From Ignavibacteriota bacterium (GTDB taxonomy: Bacteria; Bacteroidota; Ignavibacteria; UBA10030), in assembly GCA_003142575.1 (NCBI GenBank), contig PLMS01000152.1, forward strand, positions 1-52,607: a DNA stretch of 52,607 nucleotides. The letters run 5' to 3'. Shown in pieces: positions 43,080-51,884 of the stretch. A program made the position numbers and the translations under genes. Position 1 is the stretch's first letter. The number at the start of each line of letters is the position of its first letter. The notes below the pieces were generated by a model, which was not told where the DNA came from, made no database searches, and saw only the letters and a list, made by a program, of their open reading frames with translations.

Positions 43080-43587
43080 GGATTGTGTCCCTCTTTCCAT
43101 TGACTTCGTGTTCAAGCGATTCCAGCTCCTTATCCCACTCTGCAAACTTCTTCGGCAACCCAAGGGGGCCAAGTGCACGCACTTGATCCGTCATCTCATT
43201 GATAACGGTCTTGACTCGTTCGCCTTCGGATGCAGAGATCCATTCGAGACGAAATCTTTTTTCTTCGATTCCCATGTCTTTCATCATCCGTTTGAGCAGT
43301 TGCATACGACGGAGCGCTTTGTAGTTGCCTTCCATATAATGGCAGTCGCCGGGATGGCAGCCGCCAATGAGAACACCGTCGGCTCCTTTGGAAAAAGCAT
43401 CGAGAATAAATTGCGGATCGACTCGCCCGGAGCACATCACGCGAATAATACGTGCGTTTGGGGCATAACGAAGACGCGAGACACCGGCAAGGTCAGCTGC
43501 CGTATACGTGCACCAGTTGCAGAAAAACGCAATAATACGCGGTTCCCAACTATTTTCTTTAGGTTGTTCTACAGTAGGCATTCTCAT
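43072..43587 (-). CDS. mvhD: MvhD-type [2Fe-2S] subunit of the hydrogenase/Hdr complex
   Basis: This 171-residue protein has the full canonical signature: FFCNWCTYTAADLAG near residue 21, VMCSGRVDP near 50 and GGCHPGDCHYMEGN near 75. It carries electrons from MvhG to the FAD of HdrA. It lies between hdrA (16-base gap) and mvhG (8-base overlap). GGAGAA precedes the start. Compared with the two paralogues in the metF operon it has the cleanest motif set. Confidence 0.95.
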   Translation of the reverse strand: MRMPTVEQPKENSWEPRIIAFFCNWCTYTAADLAGVSRLRYAPNARIIRVMCSGRVDPQFILDAFSKGADGVLIGGCHPGDCHYMEGNYKALRRMQLLKRMMKDMGIEEKRFRLEWISASEGERVKTVINEMTDQVRALGPLGLPKKFAEWDKELESLEHEVNGKRDTIHA

Positions 43588-43603
43588 TTCTCCAATTCAT
43601 TTT

Positions 43604-45616
43604 TCAGCAGCACGCTGGTGATTCCATCTTCAACAAGCCATCGATCTCACTGAAGATCATCTCATCTTCAAATAAATTCTGCTTGATAGCACCGGATGGA
43701 CATGCCGCCACACATGTACCACATCCTTTGCAGAGCGCCTCGTTGATAAATGCTTTCTGCTTTGCCTCGTCGCGCGAGATGGCGGTGAATGGACAGATCG
43801 TCAAACACGTTCGGCAGCCCGAGCATTCCTCCTGAACAACATATGCGGTGTTCGGTTCAAGTTCAATTTCTCCGCTGTCGATGAGGATGAGCGCTTGTGC
43901 TGCAGCAGCACCAGCTTGCGCAACGCTATCGGGTATGTCTTTCGGTCCCTGACAACAGCCGGCAATGAAAATACCGTCTGTAAATGTATCAACCGGAGCA
44001 AGTTTGGGATGTCGCTCAAGGAAGAATCCTTCTGTGGAGCATGAGATATTAAACATTCGCCGCACATCCTGCGAATCTGCCTGAGGCTCCATGCCAACAG
44101 CAAGCACGACCATATCCACCGGCACACGGCGCACAATACCGATCAGCGTATCCTCGGCGCGGATGATAAGCTTCCCTTCCTCCGATGGACGCACCGCCCA
44201 GTCGGACACTTCCGCTACACGCCCGCGAATAAAATGAACATTTTCATCGAGCAGCTTGTCGTAAAATTCCTCGTATGATTTTCCTGCTGCACGAATGTCA
44301 ATATAGAAATTGTAGACTTCTGCGTCAGTATGTTCCTTCAACAGATGTGCAAGCTTGAGTGAATACATACAACAGGTACGCGAGCACCAGCGGTTGGTGT
44401 TCTTATCCCGCGATCCAACGCAGTGAATGATGCCGACAGTTTTCGGATGGCGGCCATCCCGAAGAATCAATTCGCCGCCTGTAGGACCGGATGCATTGAC
44501 AAGTCGTTCCACTTCCAGCGATGTATACACGTTGGGATATTTTCCGTACCCGTAAAATGGAACTCGGCTTGCATCGAATGGTTGATATCCGGTAGTAAGA
44601 ATGATGGTGCCGACTTCAATTTCTTTGATTTCTTCTTTCTGCTGAAAGTCAATGGCTTTTCGATCACACGCTTCGACGCAAGTCTTTTTGCATCGCCCTG
44701 ATTTAAACTCTATACAAGTTTCCGGATCAATCACAACAATTTGCGGAGTTGCCTGCGGGAATGGAATGTAAATCGGTTTCCGCTTACTCAGTCCCAAGTT
44801 GAATTCGTCCGGTGTCTTGCCTTCTTTATATACACACTTCTCTATGCAATCCATACAGCCGACACATAATCCTTCGATAATATAGCGTGGTTTTCGTCGG
44901 ACAGAAATTTTGTAATTGCCGACATAACCATCTACTTTTGCAACTTCCGAATATGTCCAGAGTGTGATATTGGGATGATTTTTCACTTGCGACATTTTCG
45001 GCGTAAGAATGCACGCAGCGCAATCGAGTGTTGGAAATGTTTTATCGAACATCGCCATATGTCCGCCGATCGTCGGATCTCTTTCCACGAGATAGACTTT
45101 CTTTCCGGCGTTCGCGAGTGTTAGCGCAGCATGAATTCCCGCAATACCACCGCCAACGATAAGTACATCCGGATGAATTTTTACATGTTTTGTTTCAAGT
45201 GATTTATGGTGAAACACACGCTGTACTGCGGCACGAGCAAGATCTTTTGCTTTTTCCGTTGCTGCCTTCATATCGGTGTGCACCCATGAAACATTCTCGC
45301 GGATGTTCACCATCTGGAAATAATAAGGATTGAGTCCGCCTTTTTCTACCGCCGTGCGGAAAGTGTGCTCGTGCAACAGCGGTGAGCACGATGCTACAAT
45401 GATGCGATTGAGCGAATGTTCCTTAATATCTTTCTGGATGAGCTCCTGTCCCGGATCAGAGCACATATATTTGTACTCGCTCGAGACAACAACGCCAGAG
45501 AGAGACTTTATATACTCAGCAACCGCTTTCACATCCACGATGCTGGCGATGTTATGTCCGCAATGACAGATATAGAATCCGATGCGGACTGTTCCATTAT
45601 ATCCATTACCATGCAT
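43604..45616 (-). CDS. hdrA: HdrA, FAD electron-bifurcating subunit (hydrogenase-linked)
   Basis: This 670-residue, single-module HdrA has an N-terminal domain with GFYICHCGHNIA at 13-24, an FAD-binding domain from GGGIAGIHAALTLA at 154, and TLDCAACILTPKM near 197. Fe-S motifs CVGCMDCIEKC lie at 251-261. Two C-terminal ferredoxin clusters (CSGCRTCLTICP and CKGCGTCVAACP) lie around 600-645. In the methanogen MvhADG-HdrABC complex this flavin bifurcates H2 electrons to ferredoxin and the HdrB acceptor. AAGGAG lies ahead of the ATG. It overlaps hdrB by 11 bases. Unlike the fusion at 2431-6888, it has no GltD insert. Confidence 0.96.
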   Translation of the reverse strand: MHGNGYNGTVRIGFYICHCGHNIASIVDVKAVAEYIKSLSGVVVSSEYKYMCSDPGQELIQKDIKEHSLNRIIVASCSPLLHEHTFRTAVEKGGLNPYYFQMVNIRENVSWVHTDMKAATEKAKDLARAAVQRVFHHKSLETKHVKIHPDVLIVGGGIAGIHAALTLANAGKKVYLVERDPTIGGHMAMFDKTFPTLDCAACILTPKMSQVKNHPNITLWTYSEVAKVDGYVGNYKISVRRKPRYIIEGLCVGCMDCIEKCVYKEGKTPDEFNLGLSKRKPIYIPFPQATPQIVVIDPETCIEFKSGRCKKTCVEACDRKAIDFQQKEEIKEIEVGTIILTTGYQPFDASRVPFYGYGKYPNVYTSLEVERLVNASGPTGGELILRDGRHPKTVGIIHCVGSRDKNTNRWCSRTCCMYSLKLAHLLKEHTDAEVYNFYIDIRAAGKSYEEFYDKLLDENVHFIRGRVAEVSDWAVRPSEEGKLIIRAEDTLIGIVRRVPVDMVVLAVGMEPQADSQDVRRMFNISCSTEGFFLERHPKLAPVDTFTDGIFIAGCCQGPKDIPDSVAQAGAAAAQALILIDSGEIELEPNTAYVVQEECSGCRTCLTICPFTAISRDEAKQKAFINEALCKGCGTCVAACPSGAIKQNLFEDEMIFSEIDGLLKMESPACC

Positions 45617-46508
45617 TGACCATCTCTCCTTTTGGATGCGTGATCTGATTCAGCGAAGGCATTTTAAAGAGCCGCTGCATCCCAAGTTCCTTTTCCGACA
45701 AACCAAGCGCTACACCCATCAGTTGAGTGAAGAATGCGATAGGCATATCAATCTTTTCATCAAACTTACGGTTGATTCGCTCTTGATAACATTCGAGGTT
45801 GTGCTGACATAACGGGCAGCACGTGAGCATGATGTCAGCCCCTCGTTTTTCCGCCTCTTTGAGAAGCAGACGATTCAATCGCAAACCGGCTTCCTGAATA
45901 GTTCCCGTCAGACTACCTCCGCAGCATCGCGTCTTCAAAGGCCAGTCCACCGGCTCGGCACCGAGAGCATTCACCAGCCGATCCATTGTCTCAGGATAAT
46001 GGGAGTGATCGAATGTCTTAAATGGACGAACCATTTGGCATCCATAATAACTCGCCACTTTCAATCCCTTCAATGGATACTTGACACGTTTCGTGATGTT
46101 CTCCAGTCCGTAATCGTTCACAAAAACGTCAAGTGGATGACGCACATTCACGCGGCCATGGTAATGAAGTCCCGCTTTATCCAGCGTTGAATTGATCTTC
46201 TCACGGACATCCGGATAGCTTTCGAGATAACGCTCGGTCTTTAAAAGAACGAGGAAGCATGCACTGCATGGCGCAATAAGATTGATGGTGCCATCAGGAG
46301 ATTGCAATTCGGCAAGCGCAAGGTTACGTGCTGCTAGTGCAAATGCATCTGTCTCATCAATGGAAACATAGGATGTTGCACCACAGCAGTTCCAATCATT
46401 TAATTCTTCAAATGGGATATCCAACACTTTGAGAACGGAAAGAAGGGATTCTTCGTATGCACGTCCGGTGCTGCGCAACGAACATCCGGGATAATAAAGG
46501 TACTTCAT
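45606..46508 (-). CDS. hdrB: HdrB, CCG-domain subunit (hydrogenase-linked)
   Basis: This 300-residue protein starts MKYLYYPGCSLRSTGRAYEE. CCG domain one: C9, NDWNCCG and PCSACF. CCG domain two: YYGCQMVRP, TRCCGGSLTG and CCPLCQHN. Both non-cubane cluster sites look complete. It should accept electrons from HdrC and reduce a disulfide or other low-molecular-weight acceptor, whose identity in bacteria is unsettled. AAAGGAG precedes the ATG, and it overlaps hdrC by 4 bases. Confidence 0.95.
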   Translation of the reverse strand: MKYLYYPGCSLRSTGRAYEESLLSVLKVLDIPFEELNDWNCCGATSYVSIDETDAFALAARNLALAELQSPDGTINLIAPCSACFLVLLKTERYLESYPDVREKINSTLDKAGLHYHGRVNVRHPLDVFVNDYGLENITKRVKYPLKGLKVASYYGCQMVRPFKTFDHSHYPETMDRLVNALGAEPVDWPLKTRCCGGSLTGTIQEAGLRLNRLLLKEAEKRGADIMLTCCPLCQHNLECYQERINRKFDEKIDMPIAFFTQLMGVALGLSEKELGMQRLFKMPSLNQITHPKGEMVNAW

Positions 46509-47149
46509 AACGGCGCCTCTCCTTTCTTATGCTCAAGTATTGTGTGGAGTTGATCGCGGCGCTTTACATGTTCCCTGCCGATAGTGAGGCGGCCGCGGAG
46601 AAAAAGTTTGAGGCCAAGGATTGCTTCTCTGAGCATGATAAAGGGATTCGTGCGCAAATACAGACTGACGAGCAGCCAGCTTTCCGTGTTGCGCCCGTCT
46701 TTGAGTACACGTTTGTAGAACTCCTGAGCAAGAATGGGAATAGGCAGCCGCTTTGGGTGGAAGCCCATTTGAATCGCTTCGCGTTTGAGCGTGTACATTA
46801 CATCGGTAATATGAATTTGCCGCGGGCATTGCACATAACACGAATAGCATGATGCGCAGAGCCAGATCGTAAGTGAATTGAGGACTTCTTCCTTGAATCC
46901 TTCGCGTGTCATTGCAATAATTTTCCGGGGTGTGTAATCCATGTAATGGGCCAGCGGACACGTTGCACTGCATGTACCGCATTGAATACAGCTCAACAAT
47001 TTCTGACCGTATGCCCGATCGGCAACCCGCTCGCCAAAATTGAGGTCAAGCTCCGATTCAAACTTGATCCGCCGAATGACACGCTTCATCTTCTCGATTT
47101 TGTGTGGTTCTTCTTCCGAGTGAACCGTTGTTGGGGTGGGAAGTCGCAT
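46505..47149 (-). CDS. hdrC: HdrC, ferredoxin-like subunit (hydrogenase-linked)
   Basis: This 214-residue protein has [4Fe-4S] motifs CIQCGTCSATCPLAHY (near residue 53) and CASCYSCYVQCPRQI (near 97). It relays electrons from HdrA to HdrB. It is longer than the HdrC of the metF operon by about 30 residues at the N-terminus, which is charged and possibly disordered. AAGGAAAAATGC lies before the ATG. It follows the protease gene by 62 bases, so the group 3c set may be continuous with the upstream operon. Confidence 0.93.
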   Translation of the reverse strand: MRLPTPTTVHSEEEPHKIEKMKRVIRRIKFESELDLNFGERVADRAYGQKLLSCIQCGTCSATCPLAHYMDYTPRKIIAMTREGFKEEVLNSLTIWLCASCYSCYVQCPRQIHITDVMYTLKREAIQMGFHPKRLPIPILAQEFYKRVLKDGRNTESWLLVSLYLRTNPFIMLREAILGLKLFLRGRLTIGREHVKRRDQLHTILEHKKGEAPL

Positions 47150-47210
47150 GCATTTTTCCTTAGTTAAATAGACAATGATATTCTTGTTTAAAAGATATCT
47201 TCATTTACTT

Positions 47211-47720
47211 CTACTGGTTTGCTGTTTCGATTTCTCTCATAATTTGTTCAATCACCTGATTTGCCGCCTCCTTCACTATGGACGAGATTTTGACTCCTGC
47301 CGTACATACCGCACCTTCTATTCCATAGACCAAGAGCCTCGACGGCAATGTATTTATCACTCTCGCCAATTCAACCGCTTCCGCAACACCGAATGCATGT
47401 GTTGAATAATGAAAGAACTTTATTGGTACTGTCTCTTTATTTGCATCTATTCTGAAAATAGTACCGGGCATTGCGCCGGATGAAACTGCGTCCACTATAA
47501 TAACATTCTGAAATCCTTGCCAGGCTTCCATCAGGGCGGCGCCTTCGCCAGATTCTTCCTTTACTGTGACCGAAGGAATCAGTTTCTCATGTATCTTTCG
47601 CGCTACTACCAACCCGACGCCATCATCACTGCGATATTCATTGCCGACACCGACGAAAAGAGTCTTCCGAAGATTATTTTCGATCAAGTTCTTGGAACCT
47701 TCGGAAGGTTTCTCGATCAT
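47211..47720 (-). CDS. Hydrogenase maturation endopeptidase (HycI/HyaD family)
   Basis: This 169-residue protease removes the C-terminal tail of the [NiFe] large subunit after Ni insertion. Ni-ligand motifs are present: GVGNEYRSDDGVG near residue 22, VDAV near 77 and STHAFG near 104. It overlaps the YbaK-like gene by one base (TAATG). It lies between the group 3b and group 3c gene sets and is the only such protease in the window, so it may serve either or both large subunits. Confidence 0.93.
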   Translation of the reverse strand: MIEKPSEGSKNLIENNLRKTLFVGVGNEYRSDDGVGLVVARKIHEKLIPSVTVKEESGEGAALMEAWQGFQNVIIVDAVSSGAMPGTIFRIDANKETVPIKFFHYSTHAFGVAEAVELARVINTLPSRLLVYGIEGAVCTAGVKISSIVKEAANQVIEQIMREIETANQ

Positions 47721-48208
47721 TATTGTTCTTCAATTTCAAACCGCGAACGTGAGAATTCCGCAATTACCGGTTTCACCAATCCCAGATAGTCGTTCATCTT
47801 CAGTCGAAGCGATTTAGTATGCGAGCATGCATTAAAGACAATCTCGTCATCATTTGTCAGCGATTTATCGATGTACACAGGAAGAGCGTACAAATTACCA
47901 AACGGCGGCATTGCACCCAATTCACAATCCGGAAAGAGCGGTTTTAAATCTTCCTCTTGTGCAAGGTGTAATTGCTTCGCTTTTATTGCTTTACCCAGCA
48001 AATGTTCATCCAGACGGTGGTCAGCCGACATGACGACCATGCAATATTTGTCGTCTGTCTGAACGATGAGTGTCTTCGCTAAATCTTTATCCGGCACATG
48101 CGATGCAACCGCAGCCTCGTGCGCTGTAAACGCAGGAATGTGTTCTATTACTTCATAGCGCACACTGTTTTTTTTCAGGTAATCAATCATATCGCCAAGC
48201 TTCGCCAT
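47720..48208 (-). CDS. YbaK/ProX-type aminoacyl-tRNA deacylase-like protein
   Basis: This 162-residue protein of the YbaK/aminoacyl-tRNA-associated domain family has HIPAFTAHEAA near residue 23, AKTLIVQTDDKYCMVVMSADHRLD with the conserved Lys, and GAMPPFGNLY near 98. Family members hydrolyse misacylated tRNAs such as Cys-tRNA-Pro or Ala-tRNA-Pro. A strong GGAGGTGACGT precedes the ATG. It is translationally coupled to the hydrogenase protease, which is an odd neighbour. Whether it acts on tRNA or has been co-opted is unknown. Confidence 0.88.
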   Translation of the reverse strand: MAKLGDMIDYLKKNSVRYEVIEHIPAFTAHEAAVASHVPDKDLAKTLIVQTDDKYCMVVMSADHRLDEHLLGKAIKAKQLHLAQEEDLKPLFPDCELGAMPPFGNLYALPVYIDKSLTNDDEIVFNACSHTKSLRLKMNDYLGLVKPVIAEFSRSRFEIEEQ

Positions 48209-48351
48209 ACGTCACCTCCATAAAATGATGAATGTGCACCAGAGAAGTTTAAGGTTACCTTTTCAGCTGAATCGTTAATAATATACTTGTATTGTCGAGA
48301 AAAAGAGAAGTCCTTTGAAAGAATATTGAAGTGCGTTGTGTTTCAGATATA

Positions 48352-49641
48352 TCATTCATGTGCGATCTCAATCTTCAGAAAATGCGTTGCGCACGAGATA
48401 CATGGATCATAATTCCGAATCGCCTGCTCGCACTGCCATGTGAGTTTTTCCTGCGAGAGATTCATGCGTGACGGAATATACTCGCGCAAATCCTGCTCTA
48501 TCGTTTTCTGGTTCTGTGATGTTGGTGGAACGATCTTCGCATCAAGAATGATTCCTCGCTCATCTAAACGATAGCGGTGATAGAGAATACCACGTGGTGC
48601 TTCAGTGCAGCCATAACCGGTGCCGAGTTTTGGTTCGATATCCACCACTGCCTTCTCCGGTATCTTATATTCTTTGATAATACGGAGCGCTTCTTCACAT
48701 GCATAGAGCATTTCAACCGCTCGTACGATAATACTCTTGAATGGGTTATTCGTTCCCTTTCCGATACCTGCTGACTTGGCGGCATCCTGAGCCGCGGGAG
48801 TCAATTTATCAAAATTCAAATTGTAACGCGCTAGCGGTCCCACGAAGTACGCGCCGCGTTCTTTTAAAATCGAATGAAGTGCATTGGAATGCGAGACATG
48901 CTCTTCCATAAAATGGTTTTCATACTCGTGGATACCGATGTTCAATCCTTTGTTGGAAACAAGCCGTCCCTCGTTAAATGGATATTCCTGCTCGTGACGA
49001 AGGGCGACATATTCGTAGGGACGTTCGAATTCAGGAAACGGCAATTTGGCCGTAAACTTCACTGTCTGGATGGAAGCATCGACCGCCCACTTCAATCGCT
49101 CAACTAATGTTTCAAGCTCCTTTTTTGTCGGCAGTTTATAGAAGCCGCCAACACGAACATTAATTGGGTGGATTTCTCTTCCACCTACAAGAGTAACAAT
49201 ATCATTCCCAACCTTTTTAAGTTTCAGTGCCATCTGGACGACGGGGCCGTGGTCTTTCGCCATTTGGATCGCATCAGCATAGCCAAGGAAATCAGGGGCA
49301 TGCAGCATAAAGACATGCAATGCATGACTTTCAATCCACTCTCCGCAGTAAAGCAACCGACGGAGTGCGCGAAGCTGCCCATCCACCGTAACACCGAAGG
49401 CGTGCTCCATCGCGTGAACGGAACTCATTTGATACGCCACCGGACAAATGCCGCAAATGCGTGCGGTAATATCCGGTGCTTCACTGTACAATCTACCACG
49501 CAGGAATGCTTCAAAGAATCGCGGTGGTTCAAAGATGTTGAATTTCACATCGGTAACTTTCTTGCCGCTGATTTTCACAAGCAATCCGCCTTCACCTTCC
49601 ACGCGGGCAAGGTAATCAACTTTCAGTGTTTTACTTTTCAT
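48352..49641 (-). CDS. hydA: [NiFe] hydrogenase large subunit, group 3b (sulfhydrogenase alpha-type)
   Basis: About 429 residues from [20 protein letters not shown]1 [14 protein letters not shown] is near residue 62, and L2 [10 protein letters not shown] lies close to the C-terminus with only about nine residues following. The short tail and the partners (FAD subunit, Fe-S beta subunit) place it in the NADP-reducing bidirectional group 3b. The start at 49641 gives an 11-base overlap with the small subunit gene. 143 bases separate its end-coded neighbour ybaK, so a promoter may lie in 48209-48351. Confidence 0.94.
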   Translation of the reverse strand: MKSKTLKVDYLARVEGEGGLLVKISGKKVTDVKFNIFEPPRFFEAFLRGRLYSEAPDITARICGICPVAYQMSSVHAMEHAFGVTVDGQLRALRRLLYCGEWIESHALHVFMLHAPDFLGYADAIQMAKDHGPVVQMALKLKKVGNDIVTLVGGREIHPINVRVGGFYKLPTKKELETLVERLKWAVDASIQTVKFTAKLPFPEFERPYEYVALRHEQEYPFNEGRLVSNKGLNIGIHEYENHFMEEHVSHSNALHSILKERGAYFVGPLARYNLNFDKLTPAAQDAAKSAGIGKGTNNPFKSIIVRAVEMLYACEEALRIIKEYKIPEKAVVDIEPKLGTGYGCTEAPRGILYHRYRLDERGIILDAKIVPPTSQNQKTIEQDLREYIPSRMNLSQEKLTWQCEQAIRNYDPCISCATHFLKIEIAHE

Positions 49642-50449
49642 GCGCTTCACTCTCTTTTCGGAATGCTTCGGCATAAGCATTGAATCCACGGAACAGACGT
49701 ACCAAATCGTCGTCCTTCACTCCGAGTGTTTTCCAGTACGTACTGAGCGCTGAAGTGTTCGGTGTTTCTTTCGGACCAAAACAACCGAAGCAACCACGAT
49801 GGTATGATGGACATAATGCGTCACAGCCCGCTTGCGTCACCGGACCAAGGCATATCGGGCCGTGCGCCACAAGACCACACGTAATACCGCGTCGTTTACA
49901 TTCAACACACACTGCATACGAAGGCGTATTTGGTTTTCGACCGTTGAGATATGCATTGATGACTTCTACTAGTTGGAGCTTACTGATTGGACAACCACGT
50001 AATTCAAAATCGACAAATACGTGATCTGCAATCGGTGTAGATTTGTTCAACGTCTCAATAAACTTAGGATTGGCATAAACTGCTGCGATGAATTGTTTCA
50101 CATCTTTGAAATTACGAAGTGCCTGAATACCGCCGGCGGTTGCACATGCGCCAATTGTAATGAGAACTTTCGATTGGCGCCGCACCTGGTGGATACGTTC
50201 AGCATCGTGTGGTGTTGTAATGGAACCTTCTACCAGCGAGATATCGTATGGACCTTTTGTTATCGCGCGAGATGCTTCCGGAAAGTTTGCAATGTCGACG
50301 TGCTCAGCGACCGCTAAAAGTTCATCCTCGCAGTCGAGCAGACTCAGTTGACAGCCGTCGCAGGAGGAAAATTTCCAGACGGCAAGTTTCGGTTTCCGGG
50401 TCTTCTTCTGTGTCGTCGCTTTCACGGCTGTTGTGCTCTTTTTTGACAT
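49631..50449 (-). CDS. hydD: [NiFe] hydrogenase small subunit, group 3b (delta-type)
   Basis: About 272 residues from [21 protein letters not shown], a basic N-terminal extension without a signal peptide. The proximal cluster motif [16 protein letters not shown] is near residue 27, [10 protein letters not shown] near 95 and FELRGCPIS near 145. Cysteine sets [11 protein letters not shown] and [18 protein letters not shown] bind further clusters. It transfers electrons between the NiFe site and the FAD subunit. It is 90 bases downstream of the FAD subunit gene. Confidence 0.93.
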   Translation of the reverse strand: MSKKSTTAVKATTQKKTRKPKLAVWKFSSCDGCQLSLLDCEDELLAVAEHVDIANFPEASRAITKGPYDISLVEGSITTPHDAERIHQVRRQSKVLITIGACATAGGIQALRNFKDVKQFIAAVYANPKFIETLNKSTPIADHVFVDFELRGCPISKLQLVEVINAYLNGRKPNTPSYAVCVECKRRGITCGLVAHGPICLGPVTQAGCDALCPSYHRGCFGCFGPKETPNTSALSTYWKTLGVKDDDLVRLFRGFNAYAEAFRKESEAHEK

Positions 50450-50539
50450 CTGAGTACTCTTTCTTTTGCTACGAAGAAGTTGTATTTCCAACTTTCGCTT
50501 ATATTGTAACCATCAGCACTTTCGTTGTCTCCCAGTGGA

Positions 50540-51409
50540 CTAAATTTCCCACTTCACCAACATGTCTTTAATTTGATTGTATCGGAACACTGGGCCATCT
50601 TTACAGACAAAGACCGAGCCGAATTGGCAATGCCCGCACAGACCGATGGCACATTTCATATTGCGTTCCATCGAAACAAAAATATGATCATTATCGACAC
50701 CGCGTTTGTGCAGTTCCATTGTTGTAAACCGCATCATCACTTCCGGACCACAAACAAATGCCATGGTGTTACGCGGATCAAAAGGAGCCCGAGAAATGAG
50801 ATTCGTAACGACACCGACATTTCCACGCCAGCCGCTCATTGCACGATCAACTGTGACATAGATTTCAAGATCGAATCGCGCACGCCAGTTTTCAAGTTCT
50901 TGTCGGAAGAGAACATCTGAGGGAGTTCGTGTCCCGTATAAAAGCACAACTTTTCCATATCGCTCACGCTGCGCTACAACTTCATAAAGCGCCGGCCGAA
51001 GAGGGGCAAGTCCAATACCACCTGCCACGAATACAACATCCTGTCCGTTCGCGTGGTCTATCGGCCATGGTGTTCCGTACGGTCCGCGAATGCCGAGAAT
51101 ATCTCCGCGGCGCATTTTATCCATCGCTTTCGTTACGGAACCAACGGCACGTGTTGTATGTACGAGTGTACGCGGATTTGCCGGATCACCACTAATAGAA
51201 ATTGGAATTTCTCCGACACCGAACACATATATCATATTAAACTGTCCAGGCAAAAAAGTGAACTCTTCCAAATCGCCCAATGGCTGCAGTTCAATAGTAA
51301 AAGTATCTTCTGTCTCACGCTTCACCCGACTAATTTGAAACGGCCATGGAAGCATCGGATTCCGTTTATAATCAACTTTTAGGGACTGCAAATCAGGAGC
51401 GGTCGCCAT
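50540..51409 (-). CDS. hydG: Hydrogenase FAD/NAD(P)-binding subunit, group 3b (gamma-type)
   Basis: This 289-residue ferredoxin-NADP-reductase-fold protein has the flavin motif [10 protein letters not shown] near residue 52 and [10 protein letters not shown] near 108. The nucleotide-binding [18 protein letters not shown] is near 127 and the [10 protein letters not shown] motif near 218. The [2Fe-2S]-binding [12 protein letters not shown], with a further Cys in VCKDGP, is at the C-terminus. This arrangement matches sulfhydrogenase gamma subunits and dihydroorotate dehydrogenase electron-transfer subunits. It links H2 oxidation to NAD(P)+ reduction. It overlaps the upstream cNMP-domain gene by 17 bases. 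Confidence 0.93.
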   Translation of the reverse strand: MATAPDLQSLKVDYKRNPMLPWPFQISRVKRETEDTFTIELQPLGDLEEFTFLPGQFNMIYVFGVGEIPISISGDPANPRTLVHTTRAVGSVTKAMDKMRRGDILGIRGPYGTPWPIDHANGQDVVFVAGGIGLAPLRPALYEVVAQRERYGKVVLLYGTRTPSDVLFRQELENWRARFDLEIYVTVDRAMSGWRGNVGVVTNLISRAPFDPRNTMAFVCGPEVMMRFTTMELHKRGVDNDHIFVSMERNMKCAIGLCGHCQFGSVFVCKDGPVFRYNQIKDMLVKWEI

Positions 51410-51854
51410 AGATATCCAATAGTTGTAAGCGTGTGGATGCTAAACGTTTTGTCATAATATCGGCAAAACGCTTCAACAATTCGTATCCGAGATGATGATC
51501 GTTTTCGCATTTATTACGCAAGCATTTCCCATCAAGGGCGATCATACGGGTTAGTTCCAACGCCTTTGCATCAAAGTGCCAAGTATAGGGCGGTACAAGC
51601 CACGACCAGCCGAGAATGTCTCCTTCATCTAATGTTTCAATGATGACAGGCCCCTTATTGGGCGTCATCAATTGGAGTGTCACCTTTCCCGAACGAATGA
51701 GATAGAAGTGATTCGCTTCTTCACCTTCTCGAAGAATCATCTTACCGGCGTCGATGCGTACATTCGAGGCACAACCGACTATGAGCGCAAAATGTTCTTC
51801 ATCAAGTCCTTTAAAGAATGGATGTTCTGCAAGAATACTTTTAAGGTCTTCCAT
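51393..51854 (-). CDS. Cyclic-nucleotide-binding-domain protein without DNA-binding domain
   Basis: This 153-residue protein consists of a single cNMP-binding beta-roll ([31 protein letters not shown]) and a short C-terminal helix. There is no helix-turn-helix, so it is not a complete CRP. The phosphate-binding cassette lacks the usual R-x-A after the GE-L part ([18 protein letters not shown]), so cAMP binding is doubtful. It sits between the beta and gamma subunit genes, with a strong AAAGGAG upstream. Similar small proteins occur in other group 3b operons as I recall. A redox- or ligand-responsive subunit is a guess. Confidence 0.85.
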   Translation of the reverse strand: MEDLKSILAEHPFFKGLDEEHFALIVGCASNVRIDAGKMILREGEEANHFYLIRSGKVTLQLMTPNKGPVIIETLDEGDILGWSWLVPPYTWHFDAKALELTRMIALDGKCLRNKCENDHHLGYELLKRFADIMTKRLASTRLQLLDIYGDRS

Positions 51855-51884
51855 AAGTTTTCTCCTTTATTGGCGTTGACCCTC

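Noticed and set aside
42188-43653. Long plus-strand frames opposite the hydrogenase genes
   Set aside because: They are antisense shadows of mvhG and mvhD, which carry full family motifs on the minus strand.
48209-48351. A defined promoter upstream of the ybaK gene
   Set aside because: The 143-base gap is AT-rich and a promoter is plausible there, but I could not find a -35/-10 or Bacteroidota-type pair with correct spacing.
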